Both the position numbers and the translations under genes were made by a program. Shown here piece after piece: positions 9,214-18,576 of a stretch of 64,000 nucleotides of DNA (the first letter of the stretch is position 1; every line of letters begins with the position of its first letter). The DNA is from Bacteroides sp. (lineage in GTDB: Bacteria; Bacteroidota; Bacteroidia; Bacteroidales; Bacteroidaceae). The stretch is taken from NCBI RefSeq assembly GCF_028690125.1, contig NZ_JAQVBV010000019.1:1-64000 (forward strand), read 5' to 3'. The notes under the pieces are model-generated. The model had not been told where the DNA came from. It did no database searches and saw only the letters and a program-made list of their open reading frames with translations.

Positions 9214-10218
9214 TTACTGCAAGTATTTTTTAGAAAAATCTTCAAATGTTATAATTGATAAATTATTATGACTAATCTTAGCAGCTTCTAACATCGCCTT
9301 ATCTGATGTTACAAAGATTACAGGATCATTATCAATTGTTAAATCAGTAACATTAAACATTAAAAGTATATCCCAAATATAATTTTTAATTTTATTTTCA
9401 GACATACCATTATTCACCTTTATAATTACTTGTTTAAATAAAGTAATAAATGATGGATACTTATCGCTAATTATTTGAGCGTGTTTAAGTAGTTCCTTGA
9501 AAACTATTATAAATTCAGGATGAGCACTTAATAACATTTGAAAATCTTCAAAACTTGAGGCTTGATTACTTTCGAAATATTGCAACAATTGGCGAATTTG
9601 AGAATTTATTTTATTTTCATTTAATAGTAAATTATATGTGGTTCTAATTATATAGATAGCCAACAATGTTGTAACCAAATCACTCGCCATAAAACCATTA
9701 AAATCACCGGGATAATTATTTTTACGAACCATTTCTAATATCGCCTTAATTTGTTCAACAAATGTATTTTCAACATTATCAATATATTCTTTAATAGTAA
9801 CACAATCTGTTGAAATAAAGTCCTCTATATTGTCAATTTTGCCATGTGCAATATAAGACGCAGCTGACATTATATTAAAATACATTTGTTCTCTTTCTTC
9901 TATTCTTTGATTAAATAAGTCACGGGCAATAATACATTCTGCTACTGACATTAAAGGCATTTTCTTAGAATTACATTGGCATTCCATAGTTAATACCAAC
10001 GCCTTTATTGTATTGTAAGACACATAATAGTCCTTGTCGTTTTTATCTAAAAGATGATACATTAGCTCCATAACAACGATCGGATTTATCAGCAATTCAA
10101 TGTTATTATCTTTCATTTTCACAGCATTAATTCTTGCATGATTATCTATCTCATTATGATCTATCCTTGCAATGTATCGTCTTGAGGCATTTGTATCAAA
10201 TATTACTTTCATAATCAA
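9214..10218 (-). CDS. PIN-like nuclease domain protein (cargo gene of prophage 1)
   Basis: 334 aa. The N-terminus MKVIFDTNASRRYI carries the first acidic residue (DTN) of a PIN ribonuclease fold, a second acidic residue follows in VVMELMYHLL near 51, and the C-terminus has VTSDKAMLEAA then IITFEDF, the usual PIN end motif with the third Asp near 306. About 220 mainly helical residues separate the halves, far longer than the ~130-aa VapC toxins, and no antitoxin gene adjoins. It lies in the slot between the sigma factor and the tail genes and has its own -7 box. It could be a defence, RNA-decay or host-modulating protein; function is inferred only. Confidence 0.5.
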   Translation of the reverse strand: MIMKVIFDTNASRRYIARIDHNEIDNHARINAVKMKDNNIELLINPIVVMELMYHLLDKNDKDYYVSYNTIKALVLTMECQCNSKKMPLMSVAECIIARDLFNQRIEEREQMYFNIMSAASYIAHGKIDNIEDFISTDCVTIKEYIDNVENTFVEQIKAILEMVRKNNYPGDFNGFMASDLVTTLLAIYIIRTTYNLLLNENKINSQIRQLLQYFESNQASSFEDFQMLLSAHPEFIIVFKELLKHAQIISDKYPSFITLFKQVIIKVNNGMSENKIKNYIWDILLMFNVTDLTIDNDPVIFVTSDKAMLEAAKISHNNLSIITFEDFSKKYLQ

Positions 10219-10258
10219 TAAGTGTTTATAAATAAATCATTTTTCCATTAAAACATTG

Positions 10259-10266
10259 CAAAAATA
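10259..10266 (-). promoter_or_regulatory. -7 promoter element for the PIN-domain gene
   Basis: The minus strand reads TATTTTTG, an exact TAnnTTTG, about 40 nt before the PIN gene start. No good TTTG is seen 19-21 bp upstream. The promoter may therefore be weak or depend on an alternative sigma factor. Confidence 0.45.
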
Positions 10267-10386
10267 CAAACAATATTGAATATTATTCATCTATATATAA
10301 AAAATGAATCATAATCATTTGTTAGCAAACACGCTAAAATATGAGCTTTTTCGCTAGACAACTTACCTCAAAGCTTATTTAACCAT

Positions 10387-10869
10387 TTAATAATCAATTT
10401 CTTTACGTATAACATTACGACCATACGCAATTCGACTTTTGACTGTACCTATAGGTATGCCCAGAAGTTTACTTATTTCTTCATATGTATATCCTTTTGC
10501 ATAATAAATTACACATTCCATACAACACGTCTTATGTGCACACCTATGTATTTTAGAAACTAGATCATGGAATATCAAAGTATTATATGCGTTAAAAGGC
10601 GTACTACTTTCATAGAAAGAATCATCATAACTTGTAAAATGGATTAGTGCATTCCTATTATATAGGGTTATGTATGTATTCTGCATAATGGTTATGCACC
10701 AAGGTTTTATAGGTCTGGAACTGTCATACTTATCGCGGTTCAGGAGCATTTTAATCACAGTCTCACCAGCTAGGTCCTCAGCATCTTGTTTTGAGAAACA
10801 GTATCTTCTGGCTGCACGTAATATCCAGGGATAAATTTCAGAAACAGTCTTTTCAAAGTCCATCGTCAA
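10387..10869 (-). CDS. ECF-like sigma-70 family factor, copy 1
   Basis: 160 aa. Region 2 spans about 10-60 (EIYPWILRAARRYCFSKQDA, then EDLAGETVIKMLL and the PWCITIMQNTYI segment). Region 4 spans about 118-155 with YTYEEISKLLGIPIGTVKSR, the DNA-binding helix-turn-helix. It has the two-domain size of ECF factors. It overlaps the end of the 95-aa gene by 17 nt, so the two are co-translated. A full-length paralogue lies at 61231-61710 in the same context. It probably directs RNA polymerase to the adjacent cargo or late tail genes; its target promoters are unknown. Confidence 0.8.
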   Translation of the reverse strand: MTMDFEKTVSEIYPWILRAARRYCFSKQDAEDLAGETVIKMLLNRDKYDSSRPIKPWCITIMQNTYITLYNRNALIHFTSYDDSFYESSTPFNAYNTLIFHDLVSKIHRCAHKTCCMECVIYYAKGYTYEEISKLLGIPIGTVKSRIAYGRNVIRKEIDY

Positions 10870-11140
10870 TCCTCCTGCTTAAATGAAGTCTCGGCTTTCC
10901 ATTGATACACTGTTCTACATATTCGCGATGTCTGACACTTTGTTCATACATCTCCTTTGCAGAATTTTCAATTGAGTCAATAAGATTGCCTACGTCAGGG
11001 GGGAATGGCGCAATCATTTTTTTTACTTCAGATAACTCTATCGTTATCTGGTCACACTTAGTCTCTAAAATTTGCAGTTTTGACAATAGATTACTGCATA
11101 AATACCGATCTACGCAATAAGAGTTGTTTTTTTTATTCAT
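10853..11140 (-). CDS. Coiled-coil partner of the sigma factor, copy 1
   Basis: 95 aa, with a predicted coiled coil over residues about 15-45 (LLSKLQILETKCDQITIELS). A conserved C-terminal tail (CINGKPRLHLSRRIDDGL) is shared with the copy at 61694. It is always encoded immediately upstream of the sigma gene with a 17-nt overlap. The invariant pairing suggests a sigma-binding regulator or co-factor, by inference. It has no membrane segment, unlike classical anti-sigma factors. Confidence 0.6.
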   Translation of the reverse strand: MNKKNNSYCVDRYLCSNLLSKLQILETKCDQITIELSEVKKMIAPFPPDVGNLIDSIENSAKEMYEQSVRHREYVEQCINGKPRLHLSRRIDDGL

Positions 11141-11188
11141 AAAAAAGGTCGTTTGTGATTCCTAGGCAGGGGAATACTTACGACCTTT
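11141..11188 (-). terminator. Attenuator-like hairpin before the sigma cassette, copy 1
   Basis: On the minus strand AAAGGTCGT (11180-11188) pairs with ACGACCTTT (11144-11152), followed directly by a T run that ends at the ATG of the 95-aa gene. This is a terminator/attenuator shape separating tail transcription from the sigma cassette. The equivalent site in the second prophage keeps the pairing with changed bases. Confidence 0.6.
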
Positions 11189-11215
11189 GAAAATGTTCGA
11201 TTGAATTTAAAAAAA

Positions 11216-11815
11216 TTATTTACTGTTTCTCAACTTCATACTAATTTCTATGTCTGCCTGATGAACTATATTGGCATAAACTGCCGCATTTATCGTATTT
11301 CCATCAATATTCATTTTAAAATACGTCATAAGAAAAGCAATTTCCGCATCAAAAGAGCTACGAATCTCTTCAGGAGTGTTTTTTTTAGTGCTTCCAATCT
11401 CCCCGGCACGTCTTTCTTCATTCCTTTTATGTTCAAAAATGGCAGTATGTAACATATAATCAAGCTTTTCCTTGACTTGTTTATCATCCATATTACGAAC
11501 ATCAACATCCATGATTTGAAAGATGTCACGAACTTCACTATAGCTATTGATTGCAATGAGGTTCTTGCATATTTTAAGAAGTAGCAATTTGGCATTTTCT
11601 TTTGTCAGATCCTCTTTATCCATAAGCAAAGCTTTCATTCCTGTAGGGCTAACGATAGACCTGTAATCTATAATGAGTTTGGATGCACGTTCTTTCAATT
11701 GTACATCAGAGGCTGATTCACCAGAAGAAAGCAAACAATGATAGTTTCCACATGAGATTTCAATGAAATCATTCAGCGATATCTGGTTCAATCTTTCTAT
11801 CATGACATTTTCCAT
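11216..11815 (-). CDS. Conserved prophage protein downstream of the tape measure, copy 1
   Basis: 199 aa, helical and acidic. It overlaps the tape-measure stop by 16 nt. A close paralogue is at 62067-62681; the first ~100 residues are nearly the same (both begin MENVMIERLNQISLNDFIEI). It travels with the tape-measure C-terminus and the sigma cassette in both prophages. A tail-assembly role (chaperone or tape-measure partner) is inferred from position; no motif is recognised. Confidence 0.55.
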   Translation of the reverse strand: MENVMIERLNQISLNDFIEISCGNYHCLLSSGESASDVQLKERASKLIIDYRSIVSPTGMKALLMDKEDLTKENAKLLLLKICKNLIAINSYSEVRDIFQIMDVDVRNMDDKQVKEKLDYMLHTAIFEHKRNEERRAGEIGSTKKNTPEEIRSSFDAEIAFLMTYFKMNIDGNTINAAVYANIVHQADIEISMKLRNSK

Positions 11816-14800
11816 CTTTTATAATTCTCGAAATCACGGTTATTAGCATCATCACGTTGTTGTTTTATGCTCTTTGTCAGCAGATAGTTAGTCCTGTCTA
11901 CTCTCTTTTCCAGCCTAGAATAGTCATTGAATACAATGGTATTTTGTGTTGCTGAGGAAACATATTGAGGTGAGAAAGGTATATTCCAATCAGGAAAATC
12001 AAAATCAGAGATATCAACCTTATCCACATCTGGAAAAACATGTGCGCCAGCCGGCAAATCAACCAAAGTTGGAGTATCTGGTGTAATCCAAGCTAATCCG
12101 TTATACATAACAACCTCTCTCCTACCGGCATCACCAACCAATGCAGCTCCTCCGCGGTGCCCGACATTATCTTTTGTACCTTCAGCATATGAGGGTATGG
12201 GAGTGGCAAGAATAGTAGCGACCTGAACAGCTCCCATCGCTCCAACAATGGCAGCCAGTATAATATTCGGCAAAGCCTCCGTTATTGCAAGTGCGGTTGC
12301 AATACCTGCCTGAGCAATACTAGTAGCTTTATTCCACACAGCCTGTTTATGAGCTATTTCTTGTTTCTTCTTTTCTAATTCTGCATTTTTAGCCTCTGTT
12401 TGCATTTTAGCAGCACGTTTACGAACTTCACCTTCCTCTTCTGAGATAACTTCTGTATCTATGAGATTCTGAATACGATCAGTATCACGGTCGTAGGCTT
12501 CGTCATTCGCGTCCTGCTCATTCTCTATTTTTTCAATCTGGCCATCATAAACAGTACCAATTAAATCACCGATGTTACCGATTGCCTGTGAAGCTGTTTG
12601 CAGCCATTTCTTTAGATTCTTCAGGCGTTCTTTCTGTGATTTCTCATCAGCTTTGGTTACTTTTTCAATAGCATCAATCTCAGCTTCGGCTTCCTGTTGG
12701 GCAAGATCAGCTTTTAACTTCTGTAATTCCTCAGCTATTTTTGTACGATCACTGGCGCTAAGATTATCAGCATTAAGTTCCAATTCCAAAGCGTCAATAG
12801 CGGCTTCAGTTGTTTTACGGGCATAATCAACCTTTAACCGGTATTCTTCTTCAGCATATTCCTGCTGTGATATCATCTTTGAGGCTAGCAGTTTTTTCAA
12901 TGCAAGCATATCCATGATATGTTCTTCATCACGAATTTTTTGCTCATGTGCCGCATTCTCTGCAATCAATAATATCTGATCAGAAGCATGTTTCTCATAT
13001 AATTCCTGTTTCTTCTTGGCATACTTAGCATCTATGAGGAAAACATCTTCACCGGTTTTCACAGCAGCATCTATTTCTGTCTCACGTTGAAGTTCAAGTT
13101 GATGTATTTTCAAATCCAGTTCCTCCTGAGAACCTTTTTTCACAACAGTAAGAGCATTATCTATATCTCTCTTCTCACGATCGGTATTATATTTGATTGA
13201 AAAATCATCTAGTTCTCGTTGCATTTCTTTAGCCAGGTTCTTACGAGTAGCAATTTCCTCTTTGCTGTTACCCTTGATAGCAGCTATTTTCTTTGAATAC
13301 TCAATGCCAATACGGGCTAGTTCTTTTTCTAGTCCTTCATCCATTAATGCTAATTCTGAATCTTGATAAGCTTGCTTTATTTTCTGCTTTTCTTGCTCTG
13401 CCTTCTCTAAAGCATTCTTTTCTTTATCAGTCAGAGGCTTTTTAAATGTGCTTTCCTTATTATCATCCTGATATTCATTAGTTATACCTTTTATTTGCTC
13501 GATTCTCTCTTGTAATCCCGATACATAAGCGGTCTGTTCTTCAATGAGATTAAAGGATTCATTAATATCCTTTTTCATTGCATTTGCAGATTTCTGTAGC
13601 CCAAATCCCTGTTTCCATAAACTTTGATTATGATACTCAGTCCACTGTCTTTGATTTCTCTTTGTGTAAAGCTGTAATCTCGCTTCTTCTTGGGATAATG
13701 ATCTTTCAAGTATCTTCAACTGCTGTTCCCTAGCCTTTTCAAATGCCTCAGTACCTTCTACACCCTCTTTACGAAGATGAAAAGCAACAGTATCAATACT
13801 TTCCATTTTTGATTTGACCCATTCCTTATCCTGTTTTGCAGCTTCCTGACCGCTTCTTTTAGCATTAGCAAGTCTTTCCTCACCAAGTTCTTCTTCTGTG
13901 GCAATAGCTTCACGCATGGAACGGATAAGATCAGTAAATTCACCAATAACTCCAGCAATAGCTCCTGTATTTTTGAGTAAAGTTATCATAAAGGCTTCCC
14001 ATGCAGAACTAAGGTTAGCCAATCCACCCTTTACGTTATCTTCCATAGTATGAGCCATACCTGCAAGTTCTTCATCTACGCCAGTAATTTGTTCTCTTAA
14101 TGGAACTATTTTATCGGCAGCGGTTAAGAAAGCATTGAAAGCAGCTACACTACGCTTATCTGTCAGTTCTAAAGTAGAATTTAGATCAACACCTTGATCT
14201 TTCAATTTTTGTAATCCGGCAACTAAATCCGGCAAAGTTTTAACAGGTCCACCTAAAGACTTAGCTAAAGCACCGCTACTATCAGCCAAATTCAACAGAA
14301 TATTACGTGTAGCCGTAGCAGACATAGAGGCATCAAAACCAGCATCAGACAATTTGCCCAGTAATGCCAAAGTATCTTCAATAGTAAAGTTGAACGCTTG
14401 TGCTACAGGTCCAACGATAGGCAATGCAGTAGCAAGATAAGAAAATGAAAGAGCACTTCTTCCAGTAGCAACTGCCATAGCAGAAACATAACGTTCGGTT
14501 TCCCTTGTATCAGCGTTAAACATACGAAGTGCAGCACCGGATAAAGCGGCTGCATCTGCCAATTCTGCACCTGTTGCCTGAGCAAACCTAAGAACGGATT
14601 CAGTGGATTCTAATATTTCTTTCTTTGTAAAACCTAATTTGGCCAACTCTATTTGAAGATCGGCAGCCTCAGCAGCAGTATATTTGGTCGCAGCTCCTAA
14701 TCTTTTAGAATCAAGAGTTAAATCCTTAATCTTATCAGAAGTTGTACCCAAAATAGCAGCTAGACGACTATTAGCATACTCAAACTCAATAACATCTCCC

Positions 14801-15708
14801 ACACCCTCACGTAGTTTCGTAAATAGGGCAACCACTCCACTAACAACTGCTTGAGCACCAACATAACCGGCAACCCATCCTTTTAAGCCGACACCAACCT
14901 GACTCAAACCAGGTGCGAGTTCAGTTTTGAGCATCATCCCTGCATTTTTAGCGATAATACCCATATTTTGCATAGATTTATTGCCGTTTTGCAATTCAAT
15001 CCAAGCCGCTTTAACTTCTTCTCGATATGCACCAACAGTCATTTTCTGCTGAGTGTACCGATCAGAGTTACGTTTCACATAATCGGTATTTATACCGATC
15101 GTAGAATTAAGGCGTGCAAGAGTTCTAATGTAGTTTTCATCTGTATCTTTGAGTTCATCAACAGCTCTTTGAAGTTGTTTATTCACTTCTTTTGCCTGTG
15201 AGCGACTATGAACATCTTTATTAGTAAGAGTGATCGCAGCTCGGATGAGTTTTAATCGTTCTTCTTCAGTAAGAATCGCTTTTTTACGAGTAGTGGTACC
15301 GGAGTTTTGCGCCTTGGTTAAAGAGACTTCTGCTTTTGCTGCCTTCTCTAACGATGCTGCATTATCTGAATTAGCCTTAGTCAGTTTCTTTATCTCAGCA
15401 GAAGATAGTTTCTCTACATTCAATTTTTCTTCTATTCTCTTTGTCACGATCTGGGAAATTTCAGACTGTTTTTTAAGAGCTTCAGTTAATTCGGCAGAAG
15501 CTGAATTGGCTGTTTTTGCCTGAGTCTGATAGATGCCATTCAGTTTTTCAAGATCGGCAACTCCATCTACATTTATCTTTAATCCCTTTGCAAGCTCTTG
15601 TGCTGCATTGGTGTATGTTGCTCTAACACGATCAATGGTATTATCAAGTTCTACCAATTTTTTCAAATCTTCTTCATCAACGAAGTCTTTCAGTTTTAAA
15701 TCAGCCAT
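11800..15708 (-). CDS. Tail tape measure protein, TP901 family
   Basis: 1302 aa. It sets tail length and spans the tube lumen. The TP901 core lies at about 300-520 (GAATKYTAAEAADLQIELAK, LGFTKKEILESTESVLRFA, then the SDAGFDASMSATATRNILL region). It is flanked by a hydrophobic stretch at about 265-295, long coiled coils at 600-1120, a second hydrophobic segment at about 1125-1165, and the usual YAEGT...VGDAGRREVV motif. The length implies a long flexible siphovirus tail. A decayed C-terminal copy occurs at 62684-62815. Confidence 0.92.
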   Translation of the reverse strand: MADLKLKDFVDEEDLKKLVELDNTIDRVRATYTNAAQELAKGLKINVDGVADLEKLNGIYQTQAKTANSASAELTEALKKQSEISQIVTKRIEEKLNVEKLSSAEIKKLTKANSDNAASLEKAAKAEVSLTKAQNSGTTTRKKAILTEEERLKLIRAAITLTNKDVHSRSQAKEVNKQLQRAVDELKDTDENYIRTLARLNSTIGINTDYVKRNSDRYTQQKMTVGAYREEVKAAWIELQNGNKSMQNMGIIAKNAGMMLKTELAPGLSQVGVGLKGWVAGYVGAQAVVSGVVALFTKLREGVGDVIEFEYANSRLAAILGTTSDKIKDLTLDSKRLGAATKYTAAEAADLQIELAKLGFTKKEILESTESVLRFAQATGAELADAAALSGAALRMFNADTRETERYVSAMAVATGRSALSFSYLATALPIVGPVAQAFNFTIEDTLALLGKLSDAGFDASMSATATRNILLNLADSSGALAKSLGGPVKTLPDLVAGLQKLKDQGVDLNSTLELTDKRSVAAFNAFLTAADKIVPLREQITGVDEELAGMAHTMEDNVKGGLANLSSAWEAFMITLLKNTGAIAGVIGEFTDLIRSMREAIATEEELGEERLANAKRSGQEAAKQDKEWVKSKMESIDTVAFHLRKEGVEGTEAFEKAREQQLKILERSLSQEEARLQLYTKRNQRQWTEYHNQSLWKQGFGLQKSANAMKKDINESFNLIEEQTAYVSGLQERIEQIKGITNEYQDDNKESTFKKPLTDKEKNALEKAEQEKQKIKQAYQDSELALMDEGLEKELARIGIEYSKKIAAIKGNSKEEIATRKNLAKEMQRELDDFSIKYNTDREKRDIDNALTVVKKGSQEELDLKIHQLELQRETEIDAAVKTGEDVFLIDAKYAKKKQELYEKHASDQILLIAENAAHEQKIRDEEHIMDMLALKKLLASKMISQQEYAEEEYRLKVDYARKTTEAAIDALELELNADNLSASDRTKIAEELQKLKADLAQQEAEAEIDAIEKVTKADEKSQKERLKNLKKWLQTASQAIGNIGDLIGTVYDGQIEKIENEQDANDEAYDRDTDRIQNLIDTEVISEEEGEVRKRAAKMQTEAKNAELEKKKQEIAHKQAVWNKATSIAQAGIATALAITEALPNIILAAIVGAMGAVQVATILATPIPSYAEGTKDNVGHRGGAALVGDAGRREVVMYNGLAWITPDTPTLVDLPAGAHVFPDVDKVDISDFDFPDWNIPFSPQYVSSATQNTIVFNDYSRLEKRVDRTNYLLTKSIKQQRDDANNRDFENYKRWKMS

Positions 15709-15710
15709 AA

Positions 15711-15899
15711 TTATAAATAATGTCTATATTCCACAATCGTTCCATTTATCTCAACTCCTAACTTATCAAAAGCATATATTCCATCTTCTTTTTGATAAAC
15801 GACATATATACAGCCATCCAAGACAGCCGCTTTCTTAGCAAGTTCACTGATACGATCCAACTCACACTGTAACTTTCGATTCTCACACATGCACCCCAT
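15711..15899 (-). CDS. Small cytosolic protein upstream of tape measure, unknown
   Basis: 62 aa starting MGCMCENRKLQCELDRISEL, with a short coiled coil and three Cys in the first 15 residues. It lies 2 bp before the tape-measure start. In siphoviruses this position is often held by a small tail-assembly chaperone product, so that role is possible. There is no obvious slippery sequence for a programmed frameshift. Confidence 0.45.
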   Translation of the reverse strand: MGCMCENRKLQCELDRISELAKKAAVLDGCIYVVYQKEDGIYAFDKLGVEINGTIVEYRHYL

Positions 15900-15907
15900 A
15901 CGCTCAA

Positions 15908-16429
15908 TTATTTATATCCACATTCACCGAAAAACCGTTCCAGCCAGGGGCGAAGGTGCATAAGGTTAAAATACCCTTTAGCAGTATCACCGACAGAAAG
16001 GATCTGTTCACCATATTTCTTTTCGATAGACGGGCCTTCCTTGAAACCATTGGTTCCAAAATGCAGACCATCACTAATGCCTTTAGCAAAAATGCTATCA
16101 TGGAAAGTACCGGTAATGAAAAGGTTAGGCACTTCGACCGGACGCGGTGGTAAATAGAGCATTTCACCCCTGAGAGGTGGAGTAATCTTCTCTTTCCAAT
16201 GTTTATAGCGTTCTGCTTGGTTTTGCCACGGTCCGGGCTCATTGAAATAAGGATCACTATCATAATCTGGACTCAATAGATGTTCGTTACCGTCCAGGCC
16301 GCTATATAGTTGTTCACGGATGCAATCAATAAGTACACCCTTATTTTCTTCCATGCACTTAACACATTCTTCCTCAAAACCGGAAGCAATGGAATGGATT
16401 GCACTATATAACTTATCGAAATCTGCCAT
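15908..16429 (-). CDS. Tail assembly / completion-region protein, unknown
   Basis: 173 aa with a helical N-terminus (DKLYSAIHSIASGFEEECVK). The second half reads VPNLFITGTFHDSIFAKGIS, then LHFGTNGFKEGPSIEKKYG, a pattern similar to head-tail joining or tail-completion proteins of the HK97-gp10/minor-tail type (GxFxxSI...). It lies between tail tube and tape measure. The family is not certain. Confidence 0.4.
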   Translation of the reverse strand: MADFDKLYSAIHSIASGFEEECVKCMEENKGVLIDCIREQLYSGLDGNEHLLSPDYDSDPYFNEPGPWQNQAERYKHWKEKITPPLRGEMLYLPPRPVEVPNLFITGTFHDSIFAKGISDGLHFGTNGFKEGPSIEKKYGEQILSVGDTAKGYFNLMHLRPWLERFFGECGYK

Positions 16430-16442
16430 ATGAGAGAATTAA

Positions 16443-16474
16443 AAGGGCCGGGCTGCATTTACACCCCAGCCCAT
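16443..16474 (-). terminator. GC-rich hairpin terminator candidate
   Basis: On the minus strand GGGCTG pairs with CAGCCC, followed by GGCCCTTTTAATT. It lies just after the stop of the 54-aa gene and may reduce read-through from head/tube genes into the tail-measure genes. Confidence 0.45.
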
Positions 16475-16477
16475 CAG

Positions 16478-16642
16478 TTACTTTGTTTCTTTTGTTATCG
16501 TATCATACACATCAGAGAGCTTCTTCCTGCGCTTATCTTCTTTCAAGTTAAGCCAAATCACCTTGATATGTGCATCAATGAACTCTTCCTTCGTCATATC
16601 CTTTACTGAGGACTCAACGAACGTAACACCGTCTACTTTCAT
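16478..16642 (-). CDS. 54-aa tail-region protein, unknown
   Basis: A short minus-strand frame, 54 aa, begins MKVDGVTFVESSVKDMTKEE and ends at 16478. Its ATG overlaps the TGA of the tail-tube gene (ATGA), a strong sign of translational coupling. It is charged and helical, rich in Lys and Glu. Its position directly after the tube protein fits a tail assembly chaperone, but no family is recognised. Confidence 0.6.
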   Translation of the reverse strand: MKVDGVTFVESSVKDMTKEEFIDAHIKVIWLNLKEDKRRKKLSDVYDTITKETK

Positions 16643-17478
16643 GCTATCTGCTCAATTCCTTTGATACCTTTTTCAAACAACACAGAAGGAGCTTTCAATG
16701 AAGGAAGAGCCCCGGCTTTAGGCACAATGGTAATAATACCATCTGCATAAGTAGCAGATGTCACATTGTTCATGATCTCGGCGGCACCGTCGGCAATAAG
16801 ACTGCCAAATTCAAATGTACGATCGTAACCACCTACCTTTTCAATGATCTTGTAGGCATTTTCCGTTTTCGCTTTCTCAAACACAATTTCCACAAGTCCT
16901 TTAAGGTAGTTTTTCGGGTTAATATCCAACTGGATAAAGTCGAAATTCTTCTGGCTATCCTCAGCGTCCGTATGGCAAAAACTGACAGTCATAGTAGACT
17001 TGGCTCCACTAGTTGCAAACGGTGTCACTGTCGGGTAAATGGTAGACATAGGAATACCGGCAAGAATATCGGTACCATCATTATAACCAATCAGCATATT
17101 ATCATTATTCCAGAAATACACATCCCATTCTTTCCCTGCACACTTCAATAGCTGCATATTAAGAATTTCATCGAAATGTCCTAATGTAAATGTATCGGTC
17201 TGTGCATTCAAGCCATTGTATTGGTTTGAGCCATAACCAACAGCACTCACCTGAGGTTCGCCACCATTTTTAGCATATTCCAAGAACGGGAGGATAGGAT
17301 AAATACGAGTCGGTCGGTCTGCATGACACAATTCAGCAAGGACCTCTCCGGTTATCTCTTCTGGTAGTTTAATGCCATGATCTACAATGATAGCACCTTT
17401 AACCTTTCCCCAATCTATTTTACAAGCAGAGCTCCCGGTGTTCATCTGGGCATTCTTGCAAGTTCTAATCTTTCTCAT
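16639..17478 (-). CDS. Probable major tail tube protein
   Basis: 279 aa. It is a compact, beta-rich protein without long repeats, located between the tail-terminator-like gene and the tape measure, where siphoviruses encode the tail tube subunit. Segments such as TFTLGHFDEILNMQLLKCAG and TMTVSFCHTDAEDSQKNFDF fit the tube beta-sandwich. The assignment is mostly by gene order. It overlaps the upstream gene by 4 nt. Confidence 0.55.
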   Translation of the reverse strand: MRKIRTCKNAQMNTGSSACKIDWGKVKGAIIVDHGIKLPEEITGEVLAELCHADRPTRIYPILPFLEYAKNGGEPQVSAVGYGSNQYNGLNAQTDTFTLGHFDEILNMQLLKCAGKEWDVYFWNNDNMLIGYNDGTDILAGIPMSTIYPTVTPFATSGAKSTMTVSFCHTDAEDSQKNFDFIQLDINPKNYLKGLVEIVFEKAKTENAYKIIEKVGGYDRTFEFGSLIADGAAEIMNNVTSATYADGIITIVPKAGALPSLKAPSVLFEKGIKGIEQIA

Positions 17479-18044
17479 TTTCTTCTACAATTAAGATTAT
17501 TAATTTTAATTTCCATTGAGCGAATGTTTATAGCGTCGATAGGCTCGCTCACTGCCTCACCGGAGTCCGTATAAGCTCCGTATCTGCCATAAGAGTAATT
17601 CTCTGAATAACTATGCTTCACTTTATCAAAATCCCAGTCAAAATGGTTATTCTCCAATAATACATCAATCAAACGATTATAGATTGGCCGGAGAATATTC
17701 TTGAAAGACTTTATCTTACGTTCTTCATTATTCCAGTCCTTACGGGAAGAACAAGCTATGATGAGCGAAACCTTAGCCTTTGAAAAATAATCCGGATCAC
17801 TTCTATCTTCATTGATCGGAGTAAATAGGGCAATAAGAGGGAACTTATTTTCAGATTGGGTACTGGATTTACTATATGTATCAAGCATATCCTTTATGTA
17901 CTGTCCGTTACCGAAAATAAAATTCATTTGGGGGGATCTTATAACTTTCGTTCCTCCTTTCCCATCAGGATAAAGTATTTCAAGATCCTGAGACAGTTTA
18001 TTCACTACATCTTGAAAAATGTCTGTTATATCTAAATCTGTCAT
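17475..18044 (-). CDS. Tail terminator / minor head-tail protein candidate
   Basis: 189 aa. It has an N-terminal helix (IFQDVVNKLSQDLEILYPDG) and a mixed alpha/beta body containing FPLIALFTPINEDRSD and KVSLIIACSSRKDWNNEERK, a layout typical of small tail-terminator proteins. It overlaps its neighbours by 4 nt on both sides. The role is inferred from order (connector, terminator, tube). Confidence 0.45.
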   Translation of the reverse strand: MTDLDITDIFQDVVNKLSQDLEILYPDGKGGTKVIRSPQMNFIFGNGQYIKDMLDTYSKSSTQSENKFPLIALFTPINEDRSDPDYFSKAKVSLIIACSSRKDWNNEERKIKSFKNILRPIYNRLIDVLLENNHFDWDFDKVKHSYSENYSYGRYGAYTDSGEAVSEPIDAINIRSMEIKINNLNCRRK

Positions 18045-18568
18045 AGATTGAAAGTATTAATCATGGTCAATAGATTTTTGTCAATCTTCACAGCAAAAGG
18101 ACAATCATTCGATGAAGCCCACTCTACGAACACCCGGTTTTTCTTAACCATACCATTCCAAGTAGATACCTGTCTCCTGATCGGAGCGATATACTCATTA
18201 GCACATTTCAAACGAACCAGCCCAGTTATGGTTGCCTGAGTATTCATATCACGTAAGATGTGAAAGAACACATAGTCGGCGAATGATTCACGAAGTTTGT
18301 CACATAAAAGAGCGTATCCGGATTCAGATTCTTTTTCCTCATCTTCTATTGCCTCTTCTTTCTCATGCTCAACGATTTCAAGATAATCAGTAATTGCACG
18401 GGAAAGGTCAGAACCAACAGCAGAACGAAGAAATTCAAGCTGAAACGCCTTTATATAACCCCATATAGCTTCATTTACAGCTAGAGAATCATGTGTAGGT
18501 ATTTCAGCTATCGAAGCATTCTGTATATGCCTTGGTCCTGATATGAAGAATGAAACATTAATCAACAT
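18041..18568 (-). CDS. Head-tail connector candidate (DUF6712-like)
   Basis: 175 aa. Predicted mainly helical with an acidic insertion at about 75-90 (EEAIEDEEKESESG). The gene follows the capsid genes where HK97-type phages encode the head-completion adaptor. It resembles what I recall as DUF6712 proteins of Bacteroides phages, with moderate certainty only. Confidence 0.45.
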   Translation of the reverse strand: MLINVSFFISGPRHIQNASIAEIPTHDSLAVNEAIWGYIKAFQLEFLRSAVGSDLSRAITDYLEIVEHEKEEAIEDEEKESESGYALLCDKLRESFADYVFFHILRDMNTQATITGLVRLKCANEYIAPIRRQVSTWNGMVKKNRVFVEWASSNDCPFAVKIDKNLLTMINTFNL

Positions 18569-18576
18569 AGCAATAG

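Noticed and set aside
12572..15838. Plus-strand frames opposite the tape-measure gene
   Set aside because: Low-complexity antisense readings of coiled-coil coding sequence; no starts or context that support genes.
15711..17478. Programmed ribosomal frameshift for a tail assembly chaperone
   Set aside because: No slippery heptamer with a longer fused product is visible at the 54-aa or 62-aa gene.
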